Below are positions 42,533 to 51,651 of a stretch of 64,000 bases of DNA, piece after piece (positions within the stretch are counted from its first letter, which is position 1; each line of letters begins with the position of its first letter). The stretch is taken from positions 1-64,000 of the forward strand of contig JBELML010000017.1 of the NCBI GenBank assembly GCA_042095835.1, given 5' to 3'. The position numbers were made by a program, and so were the translations under genes. The notes under the pieces are model-generated. The model was not told the DNA's origin. It saw nothing but the letters and a program-made list of their open reading frames with translations, and searched no databases. The stretch is from DATFKA01 sp042095835. GTDB lineage: Bacteria; Bacteroidota; Bacteroidia; Chitinophagales; Saprospiraceae.

Positions 42533-43309
42533 ATGGATATTAATTACAATAAAAACAATCACTTTATTGACCGACTTCAGGCATACTGGGCATTTGTCCA
42601 AAAGAACTGGTTTAATGCTATCCTATTCTACCTAGCTGCCCATGTATTTATCAATAAAAATATAAGCATACAATTCGGTTTATCTGAAACACAATTTGGT
42701 GCTAGCCAAATGTCAGTGATACCCGCTAGTCATAAGCATACTGCCGCTATTCCCGCCTCCAAAAAAGGGGGCAAACCAGGGTTCAGCATCGGTAATCTCA
42801 CGCCAATCTTAAGCCCTGATTATGGGGAAAGAAAAGGCATACCAAAGTCTGTCATCAGAGCAAAAGTTAGAACCTGCCAGACTTATATCAAAGAATTTGC
42901 TCCCGTAGCCATACAAGAAATGGAACAATATGGTATTCCTGCCAGCATCACTTTAGCTCAAGGATTGCTGGAGTCTAATGCTGGTGAAAGTTCTTTGGCT
43001 ACCGAATCCTTGAACCATTTTGGCATCAAATGTAGATCAAAATGCAAAGGCTGTACTTGTAGGAACTATGCTGATGATGATGCCTACGACATGTTCAGGG
43101 TTTTTGACTCGGTATGGGATAGCTACCGCGAGCACTCCTTATTATTAGCGAATAGTGGGCGATACAGAGGCCTATTTGGCTTAGAGGCTAGAGATTATGA
43201 AGGCTGGGCCTATGGATTAAAAGCGGCAGGTTATGCTACGGATAAGAATTATGCCAAGAAGCTGGTACAAATTATCGAGACTTTAAAGCTCTATAAATAC
43301 GATAACTAA
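42533..43309 (+). CDS. Glucosaminidase (GH73 type) cell-wall hydrolase
   Basis: A 258-residue protein with an N-terminal membrane segment (about 23-40, WFNAILFYLAAHVFI) and a C-terminal glucosaminidase domain (about 120-258). PASITLAQGLLESNAGESSLATESLNHFGIKC carries the catalytic glutamate near residue 146, and VWDSYREHSLLL and YEGWAYGLKAAGYATDKNYA are the conserved late motifs. It cuts the glycan strand at GlcNAc in the periplasm, for growth or division. A cysteine cluster (CRSKCKGCTC) in the loop after the catalytic Glu is common in Bacteroidota members. The gene is single, with a downstream terminator. Confidence 0.9.
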   Translation: MDINYNKNNHFIDRLQAYWAFVQKNWFNAILFYLAAHVFINKNISIQFGLSETQFGASQMSVIPASHKHTAAIPASKKGGKPGFSIGNLTPILSPDYGERKGIPKSVIRAKVRTCQTYIKEFAPVAIQEMEQYGIPASITLAQGLLESNAGESSLATESLNHFGIKCRSKCKGCTCRNYADDDAYDMFRVFDSVWDSYREHSLLLANSGRYRGLFGLEARDYEGWAYGLKAAGYATDKNYAKKLVQIIETLKLYKYDN

Positions 43310-43393
43310 ACCTAGGTACCTAAACCACAAAAACTACTTTTACCGACTTTGATTTCCCGACTGTTATCTGGCTTTTATTTTCTCTATTAGCCG

Positions 43394-43427
43394 AGCCTTT
43401 TTACCAAGTGTGAAAAGGCTTTTTTTA
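43394..43427 (+). terminator. Rho-independent terminator after glucosaminidase gene
   Basis: Stem agcctttt (43394-43401) with aaaaggct (43413-43420), 11-base loop, then seven T. Confidence 0.75.
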
Positions 43428-43467
43428 TTTTAATTGAATCTTTCTATTTTGGTCCGAAATACGCTAT

Positions 43468-44013
43468 ATGAGACAACTGCTCCTAGGAATTTCTAAAGTA
43501 ATCGACTCCATCAATGATTGGGTGGGGCAATATGTCTCCTGGCTGAATCTCGGTTTGGTCTTATTAGTTTGTGGCGATGTTATTGTTCGGCGTGTCTTGG
43601 GTAATTCATCCGCAGGGATTAATGAACTAGAATGGCATATTTTTGCTTTGGTTTTTCTGTTGGGTATGGGCTATACTTTTAAACATGATCGCCACGTGCG
43701 TGTAGATTTGTTTTATCATAATTTCAAGCCAAAAGATAAGGCAAGAGTAGACTTTATCGGTACCTTAATTTTCTTACTCCCCTGGTCAGCTATTCTCCTA
43801 TTTTATGCCTGGGGCTATACGGCAGAATCTTTTCGAATGGGCGAAACTTCACCCGATCCAGGAGGATTGCCTGCAAGATATCTTATAAAAGGGGCGATCA
43901 GTATAGGTATGCTGCTGCTATTCTTGCAAGGTATTTCTCAAGTTATCAAAAATGCTTTTACTATCTGGGACAACTCGTCTACAGAAGTCGATCAACACCA
44001 AAATGCCCAATAA
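43468..44013 (+). CDS. TRAP transporter small permease (DctQ type)
   Basis: A 181-residue protein with four membrane helices (about 20-45, 50-70, 90-115, 130-155), including WHIFALVFLLGMGYTFKHDRHVRVDLFY, the conserved loop of the DctQ family. It pairs with the large permease that starts on the next base after its stop codon. Substrate is unknown. The set normally includes a periplasmic DctP-type receptor, which is absent from this window. Confidence 0.9.
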   Translation: MRQLLLGISKVIDSINDWVGQYVSWLNLGLVLLVCGDVIVRRVLGNSSAGINELEWHIFALVFLLGMGYTFKHDRHVRVDLFYHNFKPKDKARVDFIGTLIFLLPWSAILLFYAWGYTAESFRMGETSPDPGGLPARYLIKGAISIGMLLLFLQGISQVIKNAFTIWDNSSTEVDQHQNAQ

Positions 44014-45306
44014 ATGGAAATCATTGCGATCATACTATTCATCAGTATTTTTGTACTCATTTTATACGGCTATCCTGTTGCTTTGACATTAGGAGGCCTA
44101 TCTATGATCTATGCTATTGTTTTTCTTGAACCTAGTGCATTTGCGGCACTGCCTCCAAGGATATTTGGGATCATGCAGAACTATGTTCTTTTGGCCGTTC
44201 CCTTGTTTATATTCATGGGCATAATGCTGGAAAAATCTGGGCTCGCCGAAAGTTTACTCGAAACCATGGCGGTCTTATTTGGTCGATTTCCAGGCGGATT
44301 AGCTATCTCTGTCATCATTGTAGGGGCCTTATTAGCTGCTTCTACCGGTATCGTAGGAGCTACGGTTATTACAATGGGCTTGATTAGTCTGCCCACCATG
44401 CTAAAACGTGGATACTCCCCAGAATTAGCGACTGGAGTGATCGCGGCTTCTGGCACACTAGGACAAATCATACCACCATCAGTCGTTTTGGTCCTGCTTG
44501 CAAGTGTACTTAATGTATCTGTAGGAAAACTCTTTGCAGCAGCCCTCATTCCAGGTGCCTTACTCGTTGTGGTTTACATTATCTACGTAGCCATCTATGC
44601 TAAAGCAAACCCCGATTTAGCGCCAGTCATTCCTGAGGAGGAAATCAAAGCCTTTAAAACCAAAGACTTTGGCAAAAAAGTGCTGCGCGCATTTATTATG
44701 CCTATGCTACTTATTGTTGCGGTCCTAGGGTCAATATTCGCAGGAATCGCCACGCCTACCGAGGCCGCGGCCGTTGGTGCTTTGGGCGCCACTTTGCTCA
44801 CTTTCCTCGAAGGAAAGCTTACCCTTAAAAATATTAAAGCCGTTGGAGAGCAGACCACCCACCTCACGACGATGGTTTTTACGATTCTAATCGGAGCGAC
44901 GACCTTTTCTTTCGTATTCCGGGAGATGGAAGGTGATCTTTATTTAATTCATCTCATACAAGAGTCTAATCTGAATGCTAACACCTTTTTATTCTTGGTG
45001 ATGCTGGTGGTATTCATAGCAGGCTTTTTTATCGATTTCATTGAAATCATCTTCATCATCGTACCAGTAGTAGCGCCTATCTTTATAGAGCTTGAAGTTA
45101 GTTTAATCTGGATTGGTATACTCTTGGGACTCAACCTACAAACATCTTTCTTATCTCCACCTTTTGGCTTTTCCTTGTTCTATTTAAAAGGAGTAGCGCC
45201 ACCTGAGGTAACCACAGGGCATCTTTACCGCGGCATTCTGCCTTTTGTGATCATACAACTTATCTTTTTATTAGCTGTTATTTTATTTCCGGAGATTGTG
45301 ATTTAG
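44014..45306 (+). CDS. TRAP transporter large permease (DctM type)
   Basis: A 430-residue protein of about 12 helices with family hallmarks PLFIFMGIMLEKSGLAE, STGIVGATVITMGLISLPTML, and GTLGQIIPPSVVLVLLASVL. It forms the sodium-driven transport channel together with DctQ; usual substrates are C4-dicarboxylates, sialic acid, ectoine or other organic acids. It starts immediately after the DctQ stop (no gap). The ACP phosphodiesterase-like gene begins 28 bases later. Confidence 0.93.
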   Translation: MEIIAIILFISIFVLILYGYPVALTLGGLSMIYAIVFLEPSAFAALPPRIFGIMQNYVLLAVPLFIFMGIMLEKSGLAESLLETMAVLFGRFPGGLAISVIIVGALLAASTGIVGATVITMGLISLPTMLKRGYSPELATGVIAASGTLGQIIPPSVVLVLLASVLNVSVGKLFAAALIPGALLVVVYIIYVAIYAKANPDLAPVIPEEEIKAFKTKDFGKKVLRAFIMPMLLIVAVLGSIFAGIATPTEAAAVGALGATLLTFLEGKLTLKNIKAVGEQTTHLTTMVFTILIGATTFSFVFREMEGDLYLIHLIQESNLNANTFLFLVMLVVFIAGFFIDFIEIIFIIVPVVAPIFIELEVSLIWIGILLGLNLQTSFLSPPFGFSLFYLKGVAPPEVTTGHLYRGILPFVIIQLIFLLAVILFPEIVI

Positions 45307-45334
45307 CATACTCTTAAGCCGCTCAATTAAATAC

Positions 45335-45910
45335 ATGAATTTTCTTGCACATATTTTCTTATCCTGTCGAGATGAAGAATTGATGATCGGCAATTTTATG
45401 GCAGACTTTTTAAATAAGAGTGAAGCCAATAAAATCGATGCGCGGTTCCATCAGGGCATAGCACTCCATCGGGATATTGATTATTTTACAGATCAGCACG
45501 AACTTGTAAAACAAGGAATTCGCCGACTCTACCCAAGGCATAGTAAGTATGCCCCTGTGATCATAGACATTTTTTATGATTATTTTCTCATACAGAATTG
45601 GGAGCAGTTCAGTGATAAAGACTTCCAAAGCTTTCGTCAGGAGACTTATCAGACTCTGCGGAAATATTTTCCTTTAATGCCAGCTAAAATCACTAACCGA
45701 GTCGAAAGATGGATCGCCGGCGATTGGCTCCAATCGTATGGTCACCAAGAAGGGATAGCTTTTACCTTGGATCGAATGCGCAGTCGCCTTAGTCGGCCAG
45801 AACTACTGGATAACAGCATCGAAAGTCTCCTAGATTTTGAGGAGCAAATGAATCAGGAGTTTGTTCAGTTTTTCCCAGAAATCATCAACTTGGCAGATTG
45901 CCATTGCTAG
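45335..45910 (+). CDS. Acyl carrier protein phosphodiesterase-like (DUF479)
   Basis: A 191-residue protein that starts MNFLAHIFLSCRDEELMIGNFMADF and carries GIALHRDIDYFTDQH and ITNRVERWIAGDWLQSYG. These are the metal-binding and helix motifs of the AcpH family, which removes 4'-phosphopantetheine from holo-ACP. Bacteroidota carry this gene widely and its role there is untested. It is co-directional with the TRAP genes and convergent with porT (8 bases between stops). Confidence 0.88.
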   Translation: MNFLAHIFLSCRDEELMIGNFMADFLNKSEANKIDARFHQGIALHRDIDYFTDQHELVKQGIRRLYPRHSKYAPVIIDIFYDYFLIQNWEQFSDKDFQSFRQETYQTLRKYFPLMPAKITNRVERWIAGDWLQSYGHQEGIAFTLDRMRSRLSRPELLDNSIESLLDFEEQMNQEFVQFFPEIINLADCHC

Positions 45911-45918
45911 CTGAAGTT

Positions 45919-46656
45919 TTATCCCTCAAAGTGTAAAGAAATCGTAAAGGTCCTGGAAAGCACCTTCTCGAGTACCGTAGATTCTTCAATTCTATTGTTA
46001 TAGATAAGTGTATTGCCAATACCGTGAGACATTTTTATCTCTGGAGAAAAGATGAAAAACGGGAAAAAGAACTGGATACCTGCTCCGTATTCTACGGCAA
46101 AATCACTAGGTGCTATTTTAACTAAGTTCTCTGAATTTCTTGCGCCAGAGTCACTTGCCACATCAAAGGAATATTTTACACCAGCAATCAGAAAGGCTCG
46201 CTTATCTTTGAATGGAGCAGACTTATATCGCAGATGAAAAGGTACTTCTACAAAAACGGACTCCACTCTTCTTTGGCCTTGGATTTGAGCAGCTCCACGA
46301 GGTGTATATTCTATATTTCGTTCGGCAAAAGACAAGGTTGGTAAAAAACGAAAATCAAAATAATCCCCGATCTTCAAATTGGTAACAATACCGAGGTTGA
46401 AGCCCGGCCCATTCACGCTTTCTACAATACCAATATTTTCGCTTTCTAAAAAACCTTTACTTCGAAAAGGTTTAAAACTAGAAGCATTAGAGCCCAAGGT
46501 GATCCCAAAGTAATAGGGCTTCTGTTCATAATTCAAGAAATTATAATTGCCTCTAAACTTCTGGCCTGAGACACTTAGGCACATTCCAAGTAGTACAATC
46601 AATACTATTTGCGAGCGGTATAAAGCGAACAAATTCCTAATGTTAAGGGCTTGCAT
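45919..46656 (-). CDS. porT: PorT-like outer membrane protein (T9SS component)
   Basis: A 245-residue protein with a signal peptide (about 1-32, ending SVSGQ) and an eight-strand-like beta-barrel (porin family). The gene order menG/ubiE followed by porT is conserved in Bacteroidota, which supports the name more than the sequence does. PorT proteins are needed for type IX secretion, and a T9SS cargo is encoded at 28085. The start at 46656 overlaps the 3' end of menG by 52 bases, so translational coupling is likely. A generic porin-family protein is the alternative. Confidence 0.72.
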   Translation of the reverse strand: MQALNIRNLFALYRSQIVLIVLLGMCLSVSGQKFRGNYNFLNYEQKPYYFGITLGSNASSFKPFRSKGFLESENIGIVESVNGPGFNLGIVTNLKIGDYFDFRFLPTLSFAERNIEYTPRGAAQIQGQRRVESVFVEVPFHLRYKSAPFKDKRAFLIAGVKYSFDVASDSGARNSENLVKIAPSDFAVEYGAGIQFFFPFFIFSPEIKMSHGIGNTLIYNNRIEESTVLEKVLSRTFTISLHFEG

Positions 46657-47333
46657 TCGTTTGATTTAAATCCAGTTTTAAATAGAATATCTGTAAAGTC
46701 AGATCCATCTGGAAATGCCTGTACAGATTCGTACAAATATTGATAAGCTTTAGGGTCTTTGGAGGTTAAACGCCCAACCAATGGCAAAAGGTATTTAAAG
46801 TAGGCATTAAATATTTGTTTGAATGGGAAAATGGTGGGTCTTGAGAATTCCAAGATTACAATCTGCCCATCAGATTTTAGGACTCTTTTCATTTCCGAAA
46901 GTCCTTTCTCCAGATTTTCAAAGTTTCGAACGCCAAAGGCCACCGTTACTGCATCAAAACTATTGTCGGGATATGGAAGTGCCTCCGAATCGCCTTCTTC
47001 CAAAGTGATGATGGTATCCAGTCCTTTTTTTGTAATTTTCTGACGACCAATCTCTAGCATTTGAGCTGAAATATCCATGCCTACTATTTTTTGAGGCTGG
47101 AGCCGTTTGGCCGTTTCGATAGCTACATCTGCGGTACCTGTAGCTACATCTAAAATAACCTGAGGCTGGGAAGCTTTTAATTGCTCAATAGCCTTTTTTC
47201 TCCAAATCTTATCGACCCCTAAAGAAAGTAAGCGATTAAGAAAATCGTAATATGGTGCTATACGGTTAAACATCCGAGAGACCTGATTTTTCTTGTTATC
47301 CTCTTCAGTTTGGTACGGTTTTACTTCACCCAT
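46605..47333 (-). CDS. ubiE: Demethylmenaquinone methyltransferase (MenG/UbiE)
   Basis: A 242-residue SAM-dependent methyltransferase with FNRIAPYYDFLNRLLSLGVDKIWRKKAI, the SAM loop LDVATGTADVAIE, and AFGVRNFENLEKGLSEMKRVLK. It catalyses the last step of menaquinone synthesis in the membrane. Bacteroidota use menaquinone, so menG activity is expected. A TACCTTTG -7 box lies 46 bases upstream. The 3' end overlaps porT by 52 bases. Confidence 0.94.
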   Translation of the reverse strand: MGEVKPYQTEEDNKKNQVSRMFNRIAPYYDFLNRLLSLGVDKIWRKKAIEQLKASQPQVILDVATGTADVAIETAKRLQPQKIVGMDISAQMLEIGRQKITKKGLDTIITLEEGDSEALPYPDNSFDAVTVAFGVRNFENLEKGLSEMKRVLKSDGQIVILEFSRPTIFPFKQIFNAYFKYLLPLVGRLTSKDPKAYQYLYESVQAFPDGSDFTDILFKTGFKSNECKPLTLGICSLYTARK

Positions 47334-47378
47334 GTTTTTTATTGATTTTTTAACACTGTATAAACCATTTTAGAACCA

Positions 47379-47386
47379 CAAAGGTA
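47379..47386 (-). promoter_or_regulatory. -7 box of ubiE promoter (TACCTTTG)
   Basis: A perfect TAnnTTTG match on the minus strand, 46 bases before the ubiE ATG. Back-to-back with the gyrA box at 47419. Confidence 0.5.
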
Positions 47387-47418
47387 GAGTAATGTTCTGT
47401 AAATTAAACGTAAATTAG

Positions 47419-47426
47419 TAAATTTG
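47419..47426 (+). promoter_or_regulatory. -7 box of gyrA promoter (TAAATTTG)
   Basis: A perfect TAnnTTTG match, 77 bases before the gyrA start, leaving a leader of roughly 70 bases. Confidence 0.5.
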
Positions 47427-47502
47427 CGAATCCCTACAGTTAGGTATTCGTAGAATCGAATCCGCCAGCTAAAAAGAATTAAACAAGCTAAAAATAAAGT
47501 CT

Positions 47503-49989
47503 TTGAGTCAAAGAATTATCCCTATCAATATTGAGGATGAAATGAAGTCTGCTTACATCGATTATTCGATGTCTGTTATCATTTCACGCGCATTACCAGA
47601 TGTTAGAGATGGACTAAAACCGGTGCACCGTAGAGTACTCTACGGAATGTCAGAATTGGGACTTACTTTTAACAAAGCCCACAAGAAATCTGCCAGAATT
47701 GTCGGAGAAGTATTGGGTAAATACCACCCACACGGAGATACCTCTGTCTACGACACTATGGTCAGGATGGCTCAGGAATGGTCGCTTCGCTATCCATTAG
47801 TGGATGGTCAAGGCAACTTTGGGTCAATTGATGGCGATGGGCCGGCAGCCATGCGTTATACCGAAGCGCGTTTGAAGAAGATTAGTGATGAAATATTGGC
47901 AGATCTTGGAAAAGAAACCGTCAACTTTTCACTCAACTTTGATGATTCTCTTGAGGAACCGGTTGTCCTTCCTTCCAAGATTCCTAATCTATTGGTCAAC
48001 GGTGCCTCCGGTATCGCCGTAGGTATGGCTACCAATATGATGCCCCATAACCTGACCGAGGTCATCGATGGGATCGTTGCTACTATTGATAATCCAGAGA
48101 TTGACGTTGATGGTTTAATGGAGCACATTAAAGCTCCAGATTTCCCAACTGGTGGTATTATCTATGGTGTTAAAGGTATCAGAGAGGCTTTTGAAACAGG
48201 CAGAGGACGAATCGTTCTCCGAGGTAGAGCGAATATTGAAACCTCTAAAACAGGTAAGGAATCAATTATCATCACTGAAATTCCTTATCAAGTTTCAAGG
48301 TCCAACTTAGTTACTAAGATTGCCGACCTCAAAAACCAGGATAAAGTACCTGGGATCAGCACCGTACGAGATGAATCTGGAAGACAAGGTTTTAGGGTGG
48401 TTGTCGAGGTAGGTCGTGATGCTATGGCATCCGTTGTGCTGAATCAACTCTATAAATACTCGCCTTTACAAACTTCTTATGGTGTCAACAATGTAGCCTT
48501 AGTGAATGGTCGGCCAATGACACTCAATCTAAAAGATATGATTGAGGAGTTCATTAAATTCCGATTAGAGGTCATTGTTCGAAGAACGCAATACGATCTG
48601 CGCAAAGCGGAAGAACGTGCACATATTCTAGAGGGATTAATCATTGCCTTAGATCATCTGGATGAGGTGATTGCACTTATTCGGAATTCACAGACTCCAG
48701 AGCTTGCTCGAAATGGCTTAAAAAGTCAATTCCAACTGAGTGAAATTCAAGCAAGGGCGATCTTAGACATGCGCCTACAACGTCTAACAGGTCTTGAAAT
48801 CGAGAAAGTAAGAGAAGAGTATGAAGCCCTGAAAAAACTCATCGATGACCTGAAGGATATTCTCGCTAATGAGGAAAGACAAAGAAATATTGCCAAAGAA
48901 GAGCTACAAGAGGTAAAAGAGAAGTTTGGCGATGAAAGAAGAACAGAGATTACTGCTTCTGCTGGTGAAATCAGTATCGAAGATTTAATTCGTAAAGAGA
49001 ACGTGGTGATTACCATTTCTCATTTGGGATATATCAAACGTACGCCTATTTCTGAGTTCAGGACTCAAACTAGAGGTGGTCGTGGATCGAGAGGTTCAAA
49101 AACCAGGGACACAGATTTTGTGGAGCATATGTTTGTGGCCGATACTCATGCCTATCTCCTCTTATTTACCGAAAAAGGGATTTGTCATTGGTTGAGAGTT
49201 TATGAAATACCTGAAGCAAGTAAAACTTCAAGTGGCAGAGTGATTCAGAATATCCTGTCTATGCCCAAGGAAGATAAGGTCAAGGCTTATATAAAAGTGG
49301 AAGATCTCAAGGATGAAACCTTCTTAGAAAACCATTTCATCGTCTTTTCCACCAAATTAGGCATGATTAAAAAGACCGCTGTATCGGCCTTTTCTAGGCC
49401 TCGATCAAACGGTATCATCGCTATTTCCATCAACGAAGACGACACCTTATTAGAAGCCAAGTTGACCAATGGCGAAAATCAAATCCTATTAGCCAACCGC
49501 AGCGGTTATGCTATTCGATTTGACGAAGCAAAAGTCAGATCAATGGGAAGGACCGCAGCTGGTGTTCGTGGTATGGCTCTTAGTAAAGATGGAGACTATG
49601 TAGTAGGAATGATCTGTATCGATCCCGCTGATAAGGAAACCACTGCTCTTGTTGTCTCTGAAAATGGATACGGCAAGCGAACCGAAATGGAAGAATACCG
49701 AATCACTAACCGTGGTGGTAAAGGGGTACGCACACTCATGATTACAGATAAAACGGGGGAGCTGGTCACTATCAAAGCAGTTAAGGAAGAAGATGACTTG
49801 ATGATCACCAATCGATCTGGAGTGATGATCAGAATGAATGTAAGTGACATTCGAGTGATGGGTCGCGCCACTCAAGGAGTTCGTGTAATGAAGCTAGGTG
49901 GACAAGATATGATTGCAGATATTGCCGTCATAAGAGCCTCCGAAGCAATCGATAATGAGCCAGAAACCTCATCAGACGAGGAAGAATAG
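47503..49989 (+). CDS. gyrA: DNA gyrase subunit A
   Basis: An 828-residue gyrase A. The start is a TTG (47503): the conserved N-terminus RIIPINIEDEMKSAYIDYSMSVIISRALPDVRDGLKPVHRR begins there and no ATG is available upstream. Tyr119 in AAMRYTEARL is the DNA-breaking residue. The quinolone pocket HGDTSVYDTM has Thr80 and Asp84 at the positions of E. coli Ser83 and Asp87. The C-terminal pinwheel contains a GyrA-box-like RGGRGSRG that distinguishes it from ParC. The acidic tail ends EEE. It introduces negative supercoils together with GyrB (not in window). Confidence 0.96.
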   Translation: MSQRIIPINIEDEMKSAYIDYSMSVIISRALPDVRDGLKPVHRRVLYGMSELGLTFNKAHKKSARIVGEVLGKYHPHGDTSVYDTMVRMAQEWSLRYPLVDGQGNFGSIDGDGPAAMRYTEARLKKISDEILADLGKETVNFSLNFDDSLEEPVVLPSKIPNLLVNGASGIAVGMATNMMPHNLTEVIDGIVATIDNPEIDVDGLMEHIKAPDFPTGGIIYGVKGIREAFETGRGRIVLRGRANIETSKTGKESIIITEIPYQVSRSNLVTKIADLKNQDKVPGISTVRDESGRQGFRVVVEVGRDAMASVVLNQLYKYSPLQTSYGVNNVALVNGRPMTLNLKDMIEEFIKFRLEVIVRRTQYDLRKAEERAHILEGLIIALDHLDEVIALIRNSQTPELARNGLKSQFQLSEIQARAILDMRLQRLTGLEIEKVREEYEALKKLIDDLKDILANEERQRNIAKEELQEVKEKFGDERRTEITASAGEISIEDLIRKENVVITISHLGYIKRTPISEFRTQTRGGRGSRGSKTRDTDFVEHMFVADTHAYLLLFTEKGICHWLRVYEIPEASKTSSGRVIQNILSMPKEDKVKAYIKVEDLKDETFLENHFIVFSTKLGMIKKTAVSAFSRPRSNGIIAISINEDDTLLEAKLTNGENQILLANRSGYAIRFDEAKVRSMGRTAAGVRGMALSKDGDYVVGMICIDPADKETTALVVSENGYGKRTEMEEYRITNRGGKGVRTLMITDKTGELVTIKAVKEEDDLMITNRSGVMIRMNVSDIRVMGRATQGVRVMKLGGQDMIADIAVIRASEAIDNEPETSSDEEE

Positions 49990-50140
49990 CGATAGTTTTT
50001 ATACTTTTAACGAAGTTTAGCATACTGTTTTAAAATTTTAAATTTTTATTAATATTCATCAAAGGAGATTTTCGTCTTAATAGGGAGTTTAAAGTTGACA
50101 ACTTCAACTCCTTCTAAATCGAAACAAAAAATTAATGATT

Positions 50141-51511
50141 ATGAAAAAGCTGATTTTCGGTCTCATCGCAACCTTTCTAATTATGGGTGGCCTGCAGGCT
50201 CAGGATGTGAAAAAGATCAAAAAAGAAGCGAGCAAGGCTCTAAGCGCTTATCGTCTTGATAACACGAACAAAGAAAAAATGACTACTGCTGTCGAATCCG
50301 TAAAGCAGCTCATGGGCATGGATATTCCTGCTGATGAGGCTGCTGACGCTTATATTGTAGCAGGAGATGTATACAATGAATTGGTCAATCAAATTATGAC
50401 ATCAAAGCAGTTAGGACTTAATACTGCTGAAGATTTACCAACGGTTAAGTACGTCGAATTGAAAGCTTATGACAGCTATAAAAAAGCTCTAGCTGCTTCG
50501 GAGAAAAAATACCAGATTAAAGCTGCTGTAAAAGGTATCCGTAACGCGCAAAACTTCTTGCAACAAGCAGGTATTGATGCTTATACCAGCCAAGATTACG
50601 GTGGTGCCTACAATGCCTTCAAATCTATGATTGAATCTCACGAACTTTTGACACAAAATGAGGCAGAAAGTGGTCTTTCAGATGAAGCTAATCTAAAAAA
50701 TGCAAAATACTTAACTGGTCTGGCTGCTTACAACTCCAATCAGATAAAGATCGCTACAGATTTATTCACCGAATTGTACAATAATGGTTCTGAAGAACCT
50801 GCAGTATATGAGTACCTTTATAAAATCAATGCTGAAGATGATCTAGAAGGTGCCTATAAGTATCTAGAAGAAGGTAGAGAGAAGTTTCCTGAGGAAGTGT
50901 CTATTCTTTTTGCAGAAATCAATCACTATCTAAAGCTCGGTCAATCTGATAAGCTAATTGATAAAATCAAATTGGCTATTGCCGCAGAGCCAGACAACAT
51001 TTCTCTTTACAATGTACTAGGTAACACCTATGACAACCTGCACCAAGATGCTGCTAAAAATGGGGACGAAGCGAAAGCTGATGAGTATTTCGGCCTAGCG
51101 GTTGATCAGTTTGCTCAGGCATATGGCAAGGACAAAGATAATGCAACTGCTGTTTATAGCATCGGACAGCTATACTACAATAAAGCTGCCTTAAAAACAC
51201 AAGAGCTACAGAAGTATGCTTCTGACTACTCTAAAGAAGGTATGAAGAAATACGAAGAAGCGCGTGATGCTGTTTTCGAGCAATTCGACAAAGCATTGCC
51301 TTTCTTCCAAAAGTCTGAAGCATTAAATCCAAACGACACCAATACACTGATCGCATTAAAAGAAATTTATGCGAAAAAAGATGACTTGGAAACTTCAAAC
51401 CTCTTCAAAGAGCGTCTTGAAACGCTTCAGGGAGGTGGGAAAATTGATGCACCACACTTCAAATCTGGAAGCGTTGATATCGACAGTATTATTTCTGGAA
51501 TTAAGAAGTAA
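50141..51511 (+). CDS. Periplasmic tetratricopeptide repeat protein
   Basis: The ATG at 50141 (MKKLIFGLIATFLIMGG) gives a clear signal peptide, about 1-21, ending LQAQ; another ATG two codons earlier is possible. The mature 435 residues form about eight TPR-like helical pairs (for example YNSNQIKIATDLFTELYNNG and FLQQAGIDAYTSQDYGGAYNAF). Long surface helices are rich in Lys/Asp. It probably scaffolds cell-envelope proteins. No enzyme domain is seen. It stands alone and ends in a strong terminator at 51542. Confidence 0.82.
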   Translation: MKKLIFGLIATFLIMGGLQAQDVKKIKKEASKALSAYRLDNTNKEKMTTAVESVKQLMGMDIPADEAADAYIVAGDVYNELVNQIMTSKQLGLNTAEDLPTVKYVELKAYDSYKKALAASEKKYQIKAAVKGIRNAQNFLQQAGIDAYTSQDYGGAYNAFKSMIESHELLTQNEAESGLSDEANLKNAKYLTGLAAYNSNQIKIATDLFTELYNNGSEEPAVYEYLYKINAEDDLEGAYKYLEEGREKFPEEVSILFAEINHYLKLGQSDKLIDKIKLAIAAEPDNISLYNVLGNTYDNLHQDAAKNGDEAKADEYFGLAVDQFAQAYGKDKDNATAVYSIGQLYYNKAALKTQELQKYASDYSKEGMKKYEEARDAVFEQFDKALPFFQKSEALNPNDTNTLIALKEIYAKKDDLETSNLFKERLETLQGGGKIDAPHFKSGSVDIDSIISGIKK

Positions 51512-51541
51512 TAGCTTTCTCTGAGAAAGTAGTCCTTCCAT

Positions 51542-51580
51542 AAACAAAAGCTCGTCCTCAGGACGGGCTTTTGTTTTTTT
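51542..51580 (+). terminator. Rho-independent terminator after TPR gene
   Basis: Stem aaacaaaagc-tcgtcc with ggacgg-gcttttgttt, a 2-3 base loop and a run of seven T. Confidence 0.85.
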
Positions 51581-51651
51581 ACTTACTTGTGTAACAAAAA
51601 TCACCTGCTAATACTACAATAAATTCTAGATTTGCAGGAAACACTAGATGA

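Noticed and set aside
44181..44867. Antisense frames inside the TRAP large permease
   Set aside because: Mirror frames of hydrophobic codons; no start context or conserved motif.
49540..49875. Antisense frames inside gyrA (also 47856-48128, 48747-49016)
   Set aside because: They lie entirely inside a highly conserved coding sequence and show no family features.
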